A stretch of DNA of 24,864 nucleotides, taken from Lentisphaerota bacterium (GTDB lineage: Bacteria; Verrucomicrobiota; Lentisphaeria; Oligosphaerales; Oligosphaeraceae). Below, piece after piece: positions 7,677 to 15,504 of the stretch; position 1 is the stretch's first letter, and each line of letters starts with the position of its first letter. Made by a program: the position numbers and the translations under genes. The notes under the pieces are model-generated. The model made no database searches and was not told the origin of the DNA. It saw nothing but the letters and a program-made list of their open reading frames with translations. The DNA lies in NCBI GenBank assembly GCA_012799755.1, contig JAAZKQ010000406.1, forward strand, positions 1 through 24,864. Direction: 5' to 3'.

Positions 7677-8129
7677 ATGACCATGACCAAGTGGACAGAC
7701 GCAGACTTCGAGAGGCTTAGCTGGCACGACAATCATGTCCATGGATTCGCTATCCGCGAGGGCGAGTACGGAGCGGGGCAACTCGTTCTGGATATTGACT
7801 ATATCCTGGAGTGGCTGTGCGAGGCCGACAAGACCTGCCGCTTCATGTTGGCGCCCGCAGACCTCGTCTTTCAGGAGGTCACGAACCTTAAGATCAGGGT
7901 TGACTACAAAGGAATGGCGATGGGGCCTCTTTCGATCGGCGAGATCCGGCGCGAAAGGACCAAACTGACGAAGCAGTTCGGCCGATACCGATGGACCATT
8001 GTTTTCAACTTCCCCGAGGGTAAAATCGTCTTTCTGGCCTCCGGGTTTGTTCAGGAGTTGCGGGCTGCACCAGTGGAGAGTTCGCGGCAATGTCTGACGT
8101 GGCAAGAGCGGCGCCGAACAAGGCGATGA
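7677..8129 (+). CDS. Conserved hypothetical protein (WHDNHVHG...DIDYILEW type)
   Basis: About 150 residues. The start at 7677 (MTMTKWTDADF) is chosen because the acidic, soluble protein begins there, with a weak AGTGGA 5 nt upstream; an in-frame ATG at 7563 would add a basic, unconvincing leader. Features are LSWHDNHVHGF, a LVLDIDYILEWL strand-helix, then alternating strands ending in QCLTWQERR. The pattern looks like a small alpha/beta protein I have met as an orphan in many bacteria, sometimes beside toxin or immunity genes, but I cannot name a family. No signal peptide or membrane segment is present. It stands alone between two repeat-rich gaps. Confidence 0.65.
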   Translation: MTMTKWTDADFERLSWHDNHVHGFAIREGEYGAGQLVLDIDYILEWLCEADKTCRFMLAPADLVFQEVTNLKIRVDYKGMAMGPLSIGEIRRERTKLTKQFGRYRWTIVFNFPEGKIVFLASGFVQELRAAPVESSRQCLTWQERRRTRR

Positions 8130-8322
8130 CGCCGGCCGCTGAAATATCCTGCCATCCGACCAGGTAGGGACGTGGTCGCGCGGATGCTTGACGCCTGACC
8201 GTCGGTGTGCCCGTATTGCGGATAGGACGGACGATTGCAATGCTCTTCACATTAAGAGCCAATATAGATCTTGACGAACGTTCAACTCATATAAAAGAGC
8301 CATTGATGCCCGCGTCGGCAAG

Positions 8323-8345
8323 GCACGCTGAAGGCGTGCCACATA
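8323..8345 (+). repeat. Direct repeat with TGAAG-loop hairpin, copy 1
   Basis: The stem GGCACGC/GCGTGCC (8322-8340) plus the tail ACATA forms a 23-nt unit repeated exactly at 8400-8422. A diverged inverted copy lies near 10907-10927. Confidence 0.75.
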
Positions 8346-8349
8346 CTAG

Positions 8350-8380
8350 CCCAGGGTTGCGCCTGTGGCGCAACCCTGGG
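8350..8380. repeat. Perfect 14-bp stem-loop
   Basis: CCCAGGGTTGCGCC pairs perfectly with GGCGCAACCCTGGG across a TGT loop. There is no T-run, so it is more like a REP-type palindrome than a terminator. Confidence 0.8.
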
Positions 8381-8399
8381 TGAGCATCCTCCCGAAACA

Positions 8400-8422
8400 G
8401 CACGCTGAAGGCGTGCCACATA
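8400..8422 (+). repeat. Direct repeat with TGAAG-loop hairpin, copy 2
   Basis: Identical over 23 nt to 8323-8345. The two copies flank the 14-bp stem-loop. Confidence 0.75.
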
Positions 8423-8450
8423 GCAGACACGAAAGGAGGGTTTCATTGTT

Positions 8451-8489
8451 CCTTTGGCCGCAGTCAACTTCGCCGACTGCGGCCAAAGG
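8451..8489. repeat. Perfect 15-bp stem-loop
   Basis: CCTTTGGCCGCAGTC and its exact reverse complement are separated by a 9-nt loop. It is one of several long perfect palindromes in this gap. Confidence 0.8.
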
Positions 8490-8521
8490 GGCCGAGGAAC
8501 ACGAACATAAACGGCCCCCTA

Positions 8522-8559
8522 CCCAGGGCGGCGCACACTTTCAGCGTGCTTGCCCTGGG
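8522..8559. repeat. Stem-loop CCCAGGGC/GCCCTGGG with inner partial stem
   Basis: An 8-bp outer stem encloses an imperfect inner one. Its right arm overlaps the dispersed repeat starting at 8553. Confidence 0.65.
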
Positions 8560-8600
8560 CTGGTATGTCTTGCGCCTTCAGCGCTTCTGTCGCTTCGCGG
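8553..8600 (+). repeat. Dispersed CCCTGGGCT...TTCAGCG repeat, copy 1
   Basis: A 48-bp stretch similar to 13994-14040, best over the last 30 bases (TGCGYYTTCAGCG and CGCTTCRCGG). A related form is present in the opposite orientation at 24798-24839. Confidence 0.6.
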
Positions 8601-8670
8601 CGACGAATGCCGCAAAGGCAAAAGGCTGTGCTGTTTTGCTGAGGCGCAATGCGCCATGAAAAATAGTTAA

Positions 8671-10803
8671 ATGAAGAGTATTGGACGGACGATTGTCTCT
8701 CGCACATTATATCTCTCTGGCGTCATGGCAATGAAGAAATTCTTGGCAAGACTATTTTTTCGGGATAGGCCTGCCCAAGGGGCCTTTTTTGGCATGACTA
8801 TGCTCATGGCTCTACCGTGGTTATACTTCACCTTTCTTTGTGTTTTGCCGGGCAATGAAGATGTGGGGAATTGGGTGTTTCATAGTTCACTGGGCGTTTC
8901 TGTTCCGTTCATTATTGCCGGCATTCCCTTATACACGCTATTCGTCTATGCAAAATCGTTGGGACAGACCGTTTCTCCACGAATCCATCGGACATGGCGC
9001 GTTTTGCGTTGGGGTTTTATTTGCGTCCTCTTCCTGTTGCCATCTGTCTTTGCTTGCTTAGCAATAGTCGAATTTTTCATTTTACCTGAGTGTTTTACCG
9101 CATTCACTTTTGGTATTTTGCTTTTTCTGTTTGGAAGCGCTTTTCTTTTTCCTTCTGGTGGAACCAAGTGGAGAAATCTGGCCATCGTAATGTTATGGCC
9201 GGTGGGATTTACCGGACTATGTCTGATGTTTGCCTACGGCGGTCTGCCATTCTTTGTTAGGTACGGTAAACTTCCCTCAGGGCCACTTCCTCTTGTACAA
9301 TATCGCGATTATGGCTGGCTGACTGTACTACGGGATTTTTTCATGATTTCCGGAGTGGGCTGGAAATGGTTGGCAATCCTTACATTTCTATGTCTCTTTG
9401 TCGGTTATATCCTGCAAGCACAGACCTTATGCAGTTTCTGGAAGCTTTCTTACAAAAAGTTAATCAGTAAACGCGCAATTTTTGTGTTGGCCTTATGCCT
9501 GTTTATTTATCTCGTTTCGTTGCCATTGGCATTGTTTGAAGAGGCAAGATATAAGCATTCGCTGCGGAGATTGGAACAGCATTTTGGCAAAGCTATCTCC
9601 GTGCAGACTCTGGAAAGCGAATATTGTTGGGGCGGGCAGGCTGCTGAACTGTCCTGGGAGGAATTGAAACAGGTCGTGGATAATATGACCCCTGATTGGA
9701 AAGAGAATTTCTGCCTGACTCATTATAAAAATATAGACCCATTGACAAGCGAGTGGGAAGAAGAACTCTATAGTAAATGGGAGACATTCTATGTGCACCA
9801 AAAGGAAATCGAATACATAAGTGACTTTCTAAATGAAATCCCGCCGACTCCGCGACAATGGCGTGATTTGGCTTTAATTGAATTATGCGGCCGGGATTTT
9901 CCTGACCTCAGAATCCTTGCTGATTGCTTCGATGTGCAGCTATGGCAGTTGCGATTTGCGCTGGAACACCAGGATGTAGACAACACGCATCGCCTTTTTA
10001 TACATATGCAAAACATTTGCTCCTATCTGTACAAGAATGGTTCACCATCATACTTGGCGGCGCAGAGAAAATACCTGTTAGCTCTATGCCGTTTTATCGA
10101 GTCCGGGCTGATTGATGAGCGATGGCTTGATTCGCAACTTGATTTATTCAGTCAGCTGGAAGCAGACAGCGCTTCACTGGAGGAGAGAATGCAGTTTAAT
10201 GAGGTGGTCTGTTTGTGCGAAACTTTTGCCGGCATTGCCCACAGGCTGGGGGAAACTGTTGCCAAAGGCGCCGAATTGAGCCAATTGCGCTGGTTCTTTC
10301 CACAGGCCTGGTGGCCTGCCTCGGCAAAAGCCAACGCAGCACTACGGGCTTTCGGGGATTATCTGACAACGGAAACGACGCCTCCAGCCAGTTCTTCCGA
10401 GAAGATTTCCAAGAGAGCAATTGGCCGCATCAGAAATCGGCTCAAGTGTGCGAATGTCCAGACTTCATGTGCGAAGGTGCTTCTCGAAGCGGAGAAGATC
10501 AAATGGCAAACCGGCAGTTACCCGAAAAAGATGCCGTCTCTGCCAAGGGATCCCTATACCCAAAAGCCACTGCAATATGACGTGGGGACATTTGAGTTTT
10601 ATGCTCAGTTTGTTTACGACAGTGTGTCCAAAAAGAGCGATGAGGACAGTAGCACATCTGAGGATTGTGATTGCGGGGAGGACTGGATGAACCCGATTTG
10701 GGACACGACAAAGACAACCGCCAATGCGGTACGCGTCTTTAGCCCGGGAGAAAATCTGGAAAAGGATTATGACGACATCAGCTTTTTCATTCGCTTTGAA
10801 TGA
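8671..10803 (+). CDS. Seven-helix membrane protein with large soluble C-terminal part, unknown function
   Basis: Up to 710 residues. Seven hydrophobic segments can be read at about 40-60, 72-94, 112-138, 142-161, 170-190, 232-250 and 268-288, followed by about 420 soluble residues rich in charged and aromatic positions. Near 595-640 the sequence AEKIKWQTGSYPKKM, then DPYTQKPLQYD, resembles the tail of type II pseudopilin-like proteins and similar large membrane proteins in planctomycete/lentisphaere genomes. A short acidic Cys pair (CDCGED) sits near the C-terminus. No ribosome-binding site marks the start; ATGs at 8725 and 8731 are alternatives. The gene looks more AT-rich than those upstream. 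It is followed on the same strand by the PP-loop pair after 443 bp, so co-regulation is uncertain. I do not recognise a function. Confidence 0.7.
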   Translation: MKSIGRTIVSRTLYLSGVMAMKKFLARLFFRDRPAQGAFFGMTMLMALPWLYFTFLCVLPGNEDVGNWVFHSSLGVSVPFIIAGIPLYTLFVYAKSLGQTVSPRIHRTWRVLRWGFICVLFLLPSVFACLAIVEFFILPECFTAFTFGILLFLFGSAFLFPSGGTKWRNLAIVMLWPVGFTGLCLMFAYGGLPFFVRYGKLPSGPLPLVQYRDYGWLTVLRDFFMISGVGWKWLAILTFLCLFVGYILQAQTLCSFWKLSYKKLISKRAIFVLALCLFIYLVSLPLALFEEARYKHSLRRLEQHFGKAISVQTLESEYCWGGQAAELSWEELKQVVDNMTPDWKENFCLTHYKNIDPLTSEWEEELYSKWETFYVHQKEIEYISDFLNEIPPTPRQWRDLALIELCGRDFPDLRILADCFDVQLWQLRFALEHQDVDNTHRLFIHMQNICSYLYKNGSPSYLAAQRKYLLALCRFIESGLIDERWLDSQLDLFSQLEADSASLEERMQFNEVVCLCETFAGIAHRLGETVAKGAELSQLRWFFPQAWWPASAKANAALRAFGDYLTTETTPPASSSEKISKRAIGRIRNRLKCANVQTSCAKVLLEAEKIKWQTGSYPKKMPSLPRDPYTQKPLQYDVGTFEFYAQFVYDSVSKKSDEDSSTSEDCDCGEDWMNPIWDTTKTTANAVRVFSPGENLEKDYDDISFFIRFE

Positions 10804-11246
10804 TGGAGTTTTCCGGATAAGCGTTCGTCCTGCCCATGTTGTGGCGTGCTCGGGTGATGCGATTATGGTCTTAAAGCCCGTTTTTGTCAGGAATGTGGTT
10901 CATGTTTATTATGCGGCACGCCTTCAGGGGGTAATTTCGTGGGGACGCTTATCCGGGGTGGCATAAGGTCGAATGGCTAGCTGCGGATGTCCAGCAGATT
11001 GTCCCGGTGTATTCCCGGCCGGGGTGGTTACTGGCCGATTACGTTTTCTGAATGGATTTATGATTGTCCTGCTTGATTTCCAGTAAAAAGCAGATAATCT
11101 TTTCGACAGGACGCTTAGGCATGCAGAGGCGCATGGACGGCATCTGCCCTATTGCCCTACGACCGCCTGACCAACGCCGCATGGGGGGCTTCAACAACAA
11201 GATGCGGCACATGACCTTGCCGGCCTATGGCTATAGGGTGAAATCT
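10804..11246. other. Intergenic region with degenerate repeats
   Basis: No gene is supported. A diverged inverted copy of the 8323 repeat occurs at about 10907-10927, and a CCCGGCCGGGG palindrome followed by TGGTTACTGG lies at about 11015-11034. An open frame from 11064 runs into the PP-loop gene, but the first good start is 11247. Confidence 0.5.
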
Positions 11247-12530
11247 ATGCAGAATAAGACCTTAATTGTCGGGCAGCCGACAGCTTCCGTGCAGGATAAT
11301 CAATACCGGCTCAGTGCAACGCTGAAAGCGCAGGGTGGGGAGGCTATGCCGGAGCATCAGCGCGAAATTTGGTTGTCCCTGCCGGTAGAATATGCCGAGG
11401 TATTTGTCAATCCTGAAAGCAGCGATTGTTTTCTGATGGGGCTGCTCTACTTTGCTATGCGAATGGGATATTCCCTCAAAATCGAAGGGAAGATTTCTGC
11501 CCAGTTGCTGTGGAACTTATCGAATGAGGCCATGCCTTTGATCAGTGCTTATCGCCCCCTTGTGCAACCCGTTAACATCGAGGCGGCGGAAACCACTGAT
11601 TTCCCGGGGGGGCATTTTGTCGGTACTGGATTTTCGGCCGGTGTTGATTCGTTTTCGACGATTATCGGAAATTTGCGGCACCATGTGCGCCCGGAAGACA
11701 AGCTGACTCATCTGTTCTTTTTCAATGTCGGAGCGAATGGTCAAGGGCGCTCTCTTGAGGAAGTGGAGCATGTCCGGAAGAAATTTCGGATGCGCTATGA
11801 GAGCTTTGCGCCGGCCGCACAATTGACCGGATTGCCTTTCATACCTATTGACAGCAATGTGCCCTCATTTATGCCTAATACTTTTGCGGCGCAACTAACC
11901 TTATGCAACGCCTCCGCCATTTACTTCCTGCGCAAGGGCTTGTCGAAGTATCTATTATCATCGGAAGGATATAATTGCAGGGAGTGGTTTAGATATCTTC
12001 AGTTGCAACCGGAGGAACAACGCTTTGATATGGCCTTGCTTGAACCCGTGTTATGCCAGTGGTTAGGTGATCGGAATTTACAGATCATTCCTTACGGAAA
12101 CAGCATGACTCGCTTGGAGAAAACCAGCCTATTGGCTGATTATGAGCCGGCACGGCAGTGTTTGAATGTCTGCAATTCGGAGAAGGCGATGGAGATAAAC
12201 TGCTCCGTATGCACCAAATGCCGTCGAACTATGCTGGACCTGGAACTGCTCAACAAATTGGATCACTTCCGGAAAGTATTTGACGTGGATTTGTTCCGGC
12301 AGAAGTTCAAGTCGCGAGATTATGCCGAAATCCTGTATCCCCCACCCGAACGTGAGAACTTCTTTCTGCACAGCTCCCGTCGCTACGCCCGAGAGCAGGG
12401 CATTGATATCGCTTCTCAGTGCACTCAGTCAGATCGTTTTTTCGCGTTCATGCATCAGACATGGGTGTATCGGGTTCTTAAGGAACTGCATCTGCTGGAC
12501 TTTGCCAAACGCCTGGTTGGGCGCGGATGA
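11247..12530 (+). CDS. PP-loop (QueC-like) ATP pyrophosphatase superfamily protein, copy 1
   Basis: A 427-residue protein. The start at 11247 has AGGGTGA 5 nt upstream and matches the length of its paralogue at 12728; an ATG at 11064 would add 61 unmatched residues. Residues 1-120 form an N-terminal domain shared with the paralogue (LPVEYAEVF...SDCFLMGLL). The PP-loop follows as GFSAGVDSFS (128-137), with Ala131 in place of the usual Gly of SGGxDS. Cys309, Cys319, Cys322 and Cys325 have the C-x9-C-x2-C-x2-C layout of the zinc site in QueC-type enzymes. Such enzymes adenylate a carboxyl or similar group with ATP. The substrate is unknown. True QueC is about 220-230 residues, so this is a distinct, larger subfamily. 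Confidence 0.75.
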   Translation: MQNKTLIVGQPTASVQDNQYRLSATLKAQGGEAMPEHQREIWLSLPVEYAEVFVNPESSDCFLMGLLYFAMRMGYSLKIEGKISAQLLWNLSNEAMPLISAYRPLVQPVNIEAAETTDFPGGHFVGTGFSAGVDSFSTIIGNLRHHVRPEDKLTHLFFFNVGANGQGRSLEEVEHVRKKFRMRYESFAPAAQLTGLPFIPIDSNVPSFMPNTFAAQLTLCNASAIYFLRKGLSKYLLSSEGYNCREWFRYLQLQPEEQRFDMALLEPVLCQWLGDRNLQIIPYGNSMTRLEKTSLLADYEPARQCLNVCNSEKAMEINCSVCTKCRRTMLDLELLNKLDHFRKVFDVDLFRQKFKSRDYAEILYPPPERENFFLHSSRRYAREQGIDIASQCTQSDRFFAFMHQTWVYRVLKELHLLDFAKRLVGRG

Positions 12531-12536
12531 CAAGCC

Positions 12537-12554
12537 CCTGCTGCAGCAAGCAGG
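12537..12554. repeat. Short stem-loop after PP-loop gene 1
   Basis: CCTGCT/AGCAGG sits just after the stop codon, with a run of seven T about 20 nt further on. It is too distant to be a standard intrinsic terminator, but may slow transcription. Confidence 0.35.
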
Positions 12555-12727
12555 GTCAACGTGTGGATTGCGAGCCAATTTTTTTCATGTATGATACGGC
12601 ATCTGATGCTGGTGTTTCTTCTAATGTAGATGCTGTCCAAATCGGAACTATGGTGTTTCTACGAGACACTTGATTTCAGTAGAATATCTTGCTCCAAACC
12701 TGAAACAATGCAACATGAGTTTTTCGT

Positions 12728-13975
12728 ATGATTATCGGGAAGATAGCGGAAAAAGAAATTGACGGTGCCATTCAATTAGCGGCGCCAATCACCCTGTGTG
12801 GCGAAACCAGAACCTGTTTTTATACGATTCCAATTGAATATGCGGATTTGCTTGATACAAGCAGAAGTGACAGTTTCCTGCTGTCGTTGGTAACGGCGGC
12901 AATGCTGGCCGGAGAAGATATCCAGGTCGAGGGGAAAGTCTCGGAACGCCTGTTCTATCAGTTATGCGATACGATTATTCCGGTCATGAATGTCTTTAAT
13001 CCACGATACCGCATCATCAGTCTCAAGGCGGAGGAATTGTCGTCGAAACGTCATGTGTCCGCACAGCAGCGCGGGATCGGCACTGGACTTTCCGGCGGCA
13101 TTGATTCCTTCACCTGCATCTGGAACCATTTTATCAAGCCCCCATCCGATGAGCATAAAGTGACCCACTTTTTCTTTTTCAACGTCGGCGCCCACGGCAT
13201 GGCCCATTCGGATGCCGATCTGAAAAAAATTGAAGATAAATTCCGGGCGCGCTATCAGCAAATGAAAATTACTGCGAATGAATTAGGGCTTCCTCTGATC
13301 CCCGTCAACTCCAATGTACACAGTTTCTTTCAGGTCGGGCATCTGGAAAACTGCTCCTTTGTCAGTCCAGGGGCAGCCTTGCTGATGCAGCGTGGCATCG
13401 GGCGATATTACCTCGCTTCCGACGGTCAAACTTTCCACGACAAATACCATCGTCTGGCAAACTTGCGCGAACAATGGGATGTCGCCATGATTGATCCCTT
13501 GACCGTTCCTTATATGTCAACGGAAAATATGCGCTTTGAACCAACCGAGACCCATTTGTCACGGATACAGAAAACCATGCTCGTTGCCGATTTTGAAGTC
13601 GCTCGCCGGCATCTAAATGTTTGCAGCAATTATGATGCCATGGAATACAACTGTTCCTGTTGCGAGAAATGCTTGCGCACCTTGACCACGCTGGAAATCA
13701 TCGGAAAAATAGATTCGTTCGCAAAGGTTTTCGACTTGGATGTTTACCGGAAGCAGGCTCGGAAACACTATTTTGCGAAAGTGATTGCGCGGCAGAACAA
13801 AGAACTGTATTACCATGGCATCATGGCAGCTGCCAAAGAAAGAGGCTTTGACCTGAGAGAGCATACAACTTTTCCGGCATTGCTCTGGGAACACTTCAAG
13901 GATTCGGCGCTGCATAATGCCCTGCGGAAAATTCCCGGGCTCCGGCCTGTCGTCCAAAAATTGAAGAGATTGTAA
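12728..13975 (+). CDS. PP-loop (QueC-like) ATP pyrophosphatase superfamily protein, copy 2
   Basis: A 415-residue paralogue of the preceding gene, alignable along its whole length: IPIEYADLL near 35, VEGKVSERLFYQL near 60, THFFFFNVGAHG, the IPVNSNVHSFF region and YLASDG. It keeps a canonical PP-loop, GLSGGIDSFT (Ser122, Gly123, Gly124, Asp126, Ser127), and the zinc-type cysteines Cys299, Cys309, Cys312 and Cys315. The pair is separated by 197 bp, so they may form one unit or have separate promoters. No clear ribosome-binding site precedes the ATG. Because the first copy deviates at the loop and this one does not, this copy is the better candidate for the active enzyme. The product is unknown. 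Confidence 0.78.
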   Translation: MIIGKIAEKEIDGAIQLAAPITLCGETRTCFYTIPIEYADLLDTSRSDSFLLSLVTAAMLAGEDIQVEGKVSERLFYQLCDTIIPVMNVFNPRYRIISLKAEELSSKRHVSAQQRGIGTGLSGGIDSFTCIWNHFIKPPSDEHKVTHFFFFNVGAHGMAHSDADLKKIEDKFRARYQQMKITANELGLPLIPVNSNVHSFFQVGHLENCSFVSPGAALLMQRGIGRYYLASDGQTFHDKYHRLANLREQWDVAMIDPLTVPYMSTENMRFEPTETHLSRIQKTMLVADFEVARRHLNVCSNYDAMEYNCSCCEKCLRTLTTLEIIGKIDSFAKVFDLDVYRKQARKHYFAKVIARQNKELYYHGIMAAAKERGFDLREHTTFPALLWEHFKDSALHNALRKIPGLRPVVQKLKRL

Positions 13976-13993
13976 GCTGAAAGCCTGCGTCGT

Positions 13994-14040
13994 CCCGGGC
14001 TATCATCGTTTGCGTTTTCAGCGTTTCCGCCGCTTCACGG
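13994..14040 (+). repeat. Dispersed CCCTGGGCT...TTCAGCG repeat, copy 2
   Basis: Similar to 8553-8600, with the 3' 30 bases best conserved. It lies between the PP-loop gene and the amidohydrolase gene. Confidence 0.55.
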
Positions 14041-14089
14041 CCAAGGATTAAGTTGTCTTTTTCGCATTTTTACCCCTGAAAGGAGTCTT

Positions 14090-15247
14090 ATGAACGACAG
14101 CATCATTATTCGCAATGGCACGGTCCATGATGCCATCAACCCCAAGGCGACCGTGAAGGATATCCTGATAAGCCATGGCAAGATAGCCCGCCTGGGTAAG
14201 AAACTGAGAGTGCCTGCCGGCGCGTCCGTCATTGATGCCGGCGGGCTGCAAGTCTGGCCGGGGCTGGTGGAGGCGCACTGTCATATTGGGCTGTCGCCAT
14301 TTGGGACACGCGATCTCGGCGATTACAATGAGTATAACGACGCGGTCGCCCCGCATCTTGAAGCCATTGACGGCATTGATCCGCAAAATCCGCACTTTCT
14401 GCTTGCCGCACAGGCAGGTGTGACCTGCGTGGCCACCGGTCCCGGCAGCGCCAATGTCCTTGGCGGCACCTTTGCGGCCATAAAAACTGTCGGGCTGAGA
14501 ATTGACAACATGGTTGTGCGTCGTCGGATCGGCATGAAATGCGCTTTCGGTGAAAACCCGAAGTTCAGCCACCGCGACAAGAGTGTCAGTACGCGGATGG
14601 CGACGGCAGCAAAGTTGCGTGAATGCCTGGCCAAGGCGCAGGACTATCTGGCCCGCAAGCATGCAGCGGGCAAGGACGCCAGTAAGAAGCCTGCTTATGA
14701 CATGAAGCTGGAAGCGCTGATTCCCGTGCTGCAGGGTGAAATTCCTCTGAAAGCGCATGCGCATCGAGCCGATGACATCTTCACCGCAATTCGCATTGCC
14801 AAAGAATTCAATGTCAAATTGACTCTTGAGCATTGCACCGACGGGCATTTGATTGCTGATGAACTGGCCAGGGAAGGCTACCCGTTGGCTGTTGGTCCGA
14901 GCTGGATGTCGGTCAGCAAACCGGAACTGCGGAACAAGACTTTTGCCACGCCCGGTATCCTGGCCAAAGCCGGTTGCCAGGTTTCGATCATCACCGACTC
15001 GACGGTCGTGCCCCAGGAAACCCTGGCGATGATGGCGGGGCTGGCCATCAAGGCCGGCATGGAACCTTTTGCCGCTTTGCAGAGCATAACGATTAATCCA
15101 GCCCGGCATATCGGCGTTGAGGATCGAGTAGGATCACTCGAAGTCGGCAAAGATGCCGACCTGATCATTTCCAAGGAATCAATTTTCTCGTTGGACAGCA
15201 AGATTGTCACGGTGTTGATCAATGGTCAACCAGTGCCCTTGGCCTGA
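14090..15247 (+). CDS. Metal-dependent amidohydrolase
   Basis: A 385-residue protein of the amidohydrolase superfamily. The N-terminal beta part (IIIRNGTVHDA) and the C-terminal part (GSLEVGKDADLII) form the usual split composite beta domain around a TIM barrel. Metal ligands are visible: EAHCHIG (His63, His65), KAHAHRADD (His223, His225), TLEHCTDG (His248) and ITDST (Asp303). The layout matches the imidazolonepropionase-like/dipeptidase-like branch, so a C-N bond in a cyclic or peptide-like compound is the probable target. AAGGAG at 14080-14085 supports the start, with tight 4-nt spacing. No signal peptide is seen. A possible weak terminator follows at 15259-15283. Confidence 0.88.
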   Translation: MNDSIIIRNGTVHDAINPKATVKDILISHGKIARLGKKLRVPAGASVIDAGGLQVWPGLVEAHCHIGLSPFGTRDLGDYNEYNDAVAPHLEAIDGIDPQNPHFLLAAQAGVTCVATGPGSANVLGGTFAAIKTVGLRIDNMVVRRRIGMKCAFGENPKFSHRDKSVSTRMATAAKLRECLAKAQDYLARKHAAGKDASKKPAYDMKLEALIPVLQGEIPLKAHAHRADDIFTAIRIAKEFNVKLTLEHCTDGHLIADELAREGYPLAVGPSWMSVSKPELRNKTFATPGILAKAGCQVSIITDSTVVPQETLAMMAGLAIKAGMEPFAALQSITINPARHIGVEDRVGSLEVGKDADLIISKESIFSLDSKIVTVLINGQPVPLA

Positions 15248-15258
15248 CGATAGTTCAG

Positions 15259-15283
15259 GGCAAGCGTCCGCAGTGCGCTTGCC
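15259..15283. terminator. Possible stem-loop terminator after the amidohydrolase gene
   Basis: GGCAAGCG/CGCTTGCC with a 9-nt loop lies 12 nt after the stop codon. Only TCTTCG follows, not a real T-run, so intrinsic termination is doubtful. It also resembles the GGCAAGCG end of the local palindrome families. Confidence 0.35.
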
Positions 15284-15398
15284 TCTTCGCGCTTGCGTTT
15301 CGGTGAACCCAAGCTGTTACGCAGGAAGACGTTATCGCTAGTATAAACTGAGGTCTCGCCCTCGCGTCATGCCTCAGCCCCTGTCAATGGCTGAGTGA

Positions 15399-15418
15399 GT
15401 AACCAGTCACCCATTGAT
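15399..15418 (-). repeat. Dispersed ATCAATSGGTGACY motif, inverted copy
   Basis: GTAACCAGTCACCCATTGAT is the reverse complement of ATCAATGGGTGACTGGTTAC, the G-variant of the motif. Confidence 0.65.
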
Positions 15419-15441
15419 ATTTGTTGTTCCCGCAGGCTGCT

Positions 15442-15504
15442 ATGGACAGTATGGACGGCGAGCGGGCAGGTGTTGTCGTCCATCGTGTCCATAATGTCCA
15501 TGTT
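15442..15504. repeat. GTCCA-type repeats in facing orientation
   Basis: Two ATGGACNNN units (15442-15459) face three GTCCATNNN units (15478-15504). The arms pair imperfectly into a hairpin with the spacer as its loop. Confidence 0.75.

Larger units (their letters stand above)
8130..8670. other. Intergenic region dense in palindromes
   Basis: About 540 bp without a supported gene. It contains five strong stem-loops (8322-8340, 8350-8380, 8400-8416, 8451-8489, 8522-8559), a smaller one at 8643-8655 and a dispersed repeat at 8553-8600. The next coding sequence starts immediately after. Confidence 0.7.

Noticed and set aside
8350..8380. Intrinsic terminator of the upstream gene
   Set aside because: A perfect stem but no following T-run, more than 200 bp from the previous stop codon and set in a group of similar palindromes.
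8365..8670. Open frame of about 100 residues across the palindrome-rich gap
   Set aside because: It is made up of hairpin sequence, lacks a ribosome-binding site and matches no protein pattern.
11064..11246. N-terminal extension of PP-loop gene 1
   Set aside because: The extension is not shared with the paralogue, and the good ribosome-binding site is at 11235-11241.
11247..12530. A true queC gene
   Set aside because: The protein is almost twice QueC length with an unrelated N-terminal domain, and no other queuosine gene is nearby.
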